Shown here piece after piece: positions 13,814 to 14,936 of a DNA stretch of 14,936 bases. The translations under genes and the position numbers were made by a program. Each line of letters begins with the position of its first letter. Positions within the stretch are counted from its first letter, which is position 1. The notes below the pieces were generated by a model, which did no database searches, was not told the DNA's origin, and saw only the letters and a list, made by a program, of their open reading frames with translations. The stretch comes from Acidobacteriota bacterium (GTDB lineage: Bacteria > Acidobacteriota > Blastocatellia > Pyrinomonadales > Pyrinomonadaceae): the NCBI GenBank assembly GCA_013140875.1, contig JABFSB010000144.1, forward strand, positions 1 through 14,936, given 5' to 3'.

Positions 13814-14422
13814 TTATTCGGCCTTTTGAGCACGTTTGATCGAGCACCCGAATGCATTGGCACTTGTCTTTACGATCTCTTTTCCTGAAAGCGCCGAATC
13901 GAAAGCCGTTTTCAGATACGCGTCCGTAATGTTCTTGCCGTTACGGTCATTGTCGATCGCTCCGTGATAGCGAAGAACGTTCTTTGCGTCAAGATAATAA
14001 ACTTCCGGCGTGACGGTCGCGCCCCATTTATCGGCCAGAACGTTTCCCTTGTCGATCAGGATCGGGAAGTTGTAGCCGTATTCGGCCTTGTTGGACTTGA
14101 CCCAGTTCAGATCTTCGGTCGCGTTGGAATTGATACCGATGAACGCGATGCCTTTCGATTGATACGCCGCCGCGATCTCATTGATCCGGTCCTTATAGCC
14201 TTTAACGACAGGGCACTGGGCCGAAAGCCAAACAACGAGAGTTCCTTTCTTGCCCTTTAGATCATCCAGCGATTTAGCCGCGCCGTCCGTATCCGGAAGC
14301 GAAAAACTCTCGGCCGTGGCGCCGATCTCGAGGCCGCTCCGTGCTTCGGTCGTCGTGGTCGGATTAAGGACGAACGCGAGCATTGCAAAAACCGTAAATA
14401 AGGCAATTCCGATAAGCTTCAT
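13814..14422 (-). CDS. Exported redoxin (AhpC/TSA-like) with CPVV motif
   Basis: A 202-residue thioredoxin-fold protein of the redoxin/peroxiredoxin-like group. A signal peptide (1 to about 27, ending TEAR) is followed by EIGATAESFSLPDTDG and LVVWLSAQCPVVKGYKDR. C70 stands where thioredoxins have CxxC but the second cysteine is absent (CPVV). The only other cysteine is C193 in AFGCSIKR near the C-terminus, which is typical of this family and could act as the resolving residue. The cis-proline is in VTPEVYYLD. The start is chosen for AAGGAG 8 nt upstream and for the signal peptide; an ATG 36 nt earlier is unlikely. It is first in an operon with the TlpA-like gene, which could re-reduce it; that pairing is inference. 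Confidence 0.92.
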   Translation of the reverse strand: MKLIGIALFTVFAMLAFVLNPTTTTEARSGLEIGATAESFSLPDTDGAAKSLDDLKGKKGTLVVWLSAQCPVVKGYKDRINEIAAAYQSKGIAFIGINSNATEDLNWVKSNKAEYGYNFPILIDKGNVLADKWGATVTPEVYYLDAKNVLRYHGAIDNDRNGKNITDAYLKTAFDSALSGKEIVKTSANAFGCSIKRAQKAE

Positions 14423-14587
14423 GGTTCTATCTCCTTGAATTAAGTCATTAAATGGCACCTAAAAGAATATCAACCTTTCGGGCGACGAACAAGCATTTGA
14501 CGTATAACACGTAACGGCAACTGAACAAGTTTCATCCGGACGGTTAATTTGTGGCCCGGTCGCCGCCAACGCATACCGGAGCCGAAA

Positions 14588-14596
14588 TGCTATAAT
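14588..14596 (+). promoter_or_regulatory. Extended -10 promoter of the Ser/Thr kinase gene
   Basis: TGC followed by a perfect TATAAT (14591-14596) forms an extended -10 element. No -35 match is at the usual distance, as is common for extended -10 promoters. Transcription from about 14603 would leave a leader of only about 7 nt before the ATG at 14610, with no Shine-Dalgarno. Confidence 0.6.
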
Positions 14597-14609
14597 CCCT
14601 ATCGTTCAT

Positions 14610-14936
14610 ATGCCCGAGATCGGCGAAAAACTTTCGCAGTACCACATACTTTCCGCCATCGGATCGGGCGGAATGGGCGCCGTTTTCCTTGCCGAAGACA
14701 CAAAACTCGGCCGCAAAACCGCCCTCAAGTTCCTCTCGACTTCCCTTGCCTCCGATCGCGGCCATATCGATCGTTTTCTGCGTGAAGCAAAAGCATCTTC
14801 GGCCTTAAATCATCCGAATATCTGCACTATCTACGAGATCAATGAATCGGCCAACCCACCGTTTATTGCGATGGAGTATGTAGAAGGCGAAACCGTAGCG
14901 GAGATGATCCGAAGACGACGGCGAAATATTCGCCAG
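14610..14936 (+). CDS. Ser/Thr protein kinase, N-terminal part (cut by window end)
   Basis: The first 109 residues of a Hanks-type (PknB-like) protein kinase that runs off the window edge. The start of the kinase domain is clear: glycine loop AIGSGGMGAVFLAED (about 16-30), the ATP-binding lysine K40 in TALKFL, the helix-C glutamate E59 in FLREAKA, NHPNICTIYEI, and the hinge with FIAMEYVEGETV. The catalytic loop and any C-terminal sensor or repeat region lie beyond the window. No signal peptide, so the kinase domain is cytosolic. This N-terminal wording (GSGGMG, FLREAKA, HPNI) is typical of the many kinases of Acidobacteriota. The gene is divergent from the redox operon, with a 187-nt spacer that holds an extended -10 promoter. 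Confidence 0.93.
   Translation, partial: MPEIGEKLSQYHILSAIGSGGMGAVFLAEDTKLGRKTALKFLSTSLASDRGHIDRFLREAKASSALNHPNICTIYEINESANPPFIAMEYVEGETVAEMIRRRRRNIRQ

Overview
The window (about 15 kb, moderately GC-rich) reads as ordinary chromosome from a Gram-negative-like, non-proteobacterial bacterium. My best guess is Acidobacteriota, Blastocatellia/Pyrinomonadales type. The grounds are a Hanks-type Ser/Thr kinase with a GSGGMG loop, secreted TPR and thioredoxin-fold proteins, DUF433/DUF5615 gene pairs, and many short palindromic repeats. This is inference from gene style; no rRNA or other phylogenetic marker is present. I see no tRNA, rRNA, insertion sequence, transposase, integrase or CRISPR array.

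Layout. 1-1481: a secreted beta-sandwich plus TPR protein (minus) with its own terminator. 1482-1722: a divergent spacer holding a long imperfect palindrome. 1723-3212: serC and a small coiled-coil protein (plus), ending at a bidirectional terminator. 3317-3883: a cold-shock protein (minus) with a consensus-like promoter about 220 nt upstream of its start, giving a long leader. 3884-7673 (plus): tryptophan 2,3-dioxygenase, an unidentified one-TM protein, a DUF433 antitoxin followed by a frameshifted DUF5615 toxin, and a secreted 5'-nucleotidase. 7691-11956 (minus, transcribed purL to hemW to esterase): small-type PurL, HemW and a secreted SGNH hydrolase. 12078-12622 (plus): an intact DUF433/DUF5615 pair. 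12625-14422 (minus): a DinB-family protein and a two-gene envelope redox operon (redoxin, then TlpA-like thioredoxin). 14610 to the end (plus): the N-terminal part of a Ser/Thr kinase, cut by the window edge.

Functionally these are mostly independent housekeeping units: serine synthesis, tryptophan catabolism, purine synthesis, heme insertion, nucleotide salvage and envelope thiol chemistry. Two toxin-antitoxin-like pairs, one decayed and one intact, are interspersed.

The most unusual content is a set of four palindromic elements. Two (9509-9598 and 11474-11549) share a specific design: head-to-head arrays of degenerate 7-mers, 5+5 and 4+4 units, around a 17-18 nt spacer, but with different 7-mer sequences. 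A third (10643-10742) looks like a REPIN, a pair of inverted REP-type hairpins. Two of the four lie inside purL and are translated in frame, adding low-complexity peptides to an essential enzyme at what look like a surface loop and an interdomain linker. The fourth (1599-1675) lies between divergent promoters.
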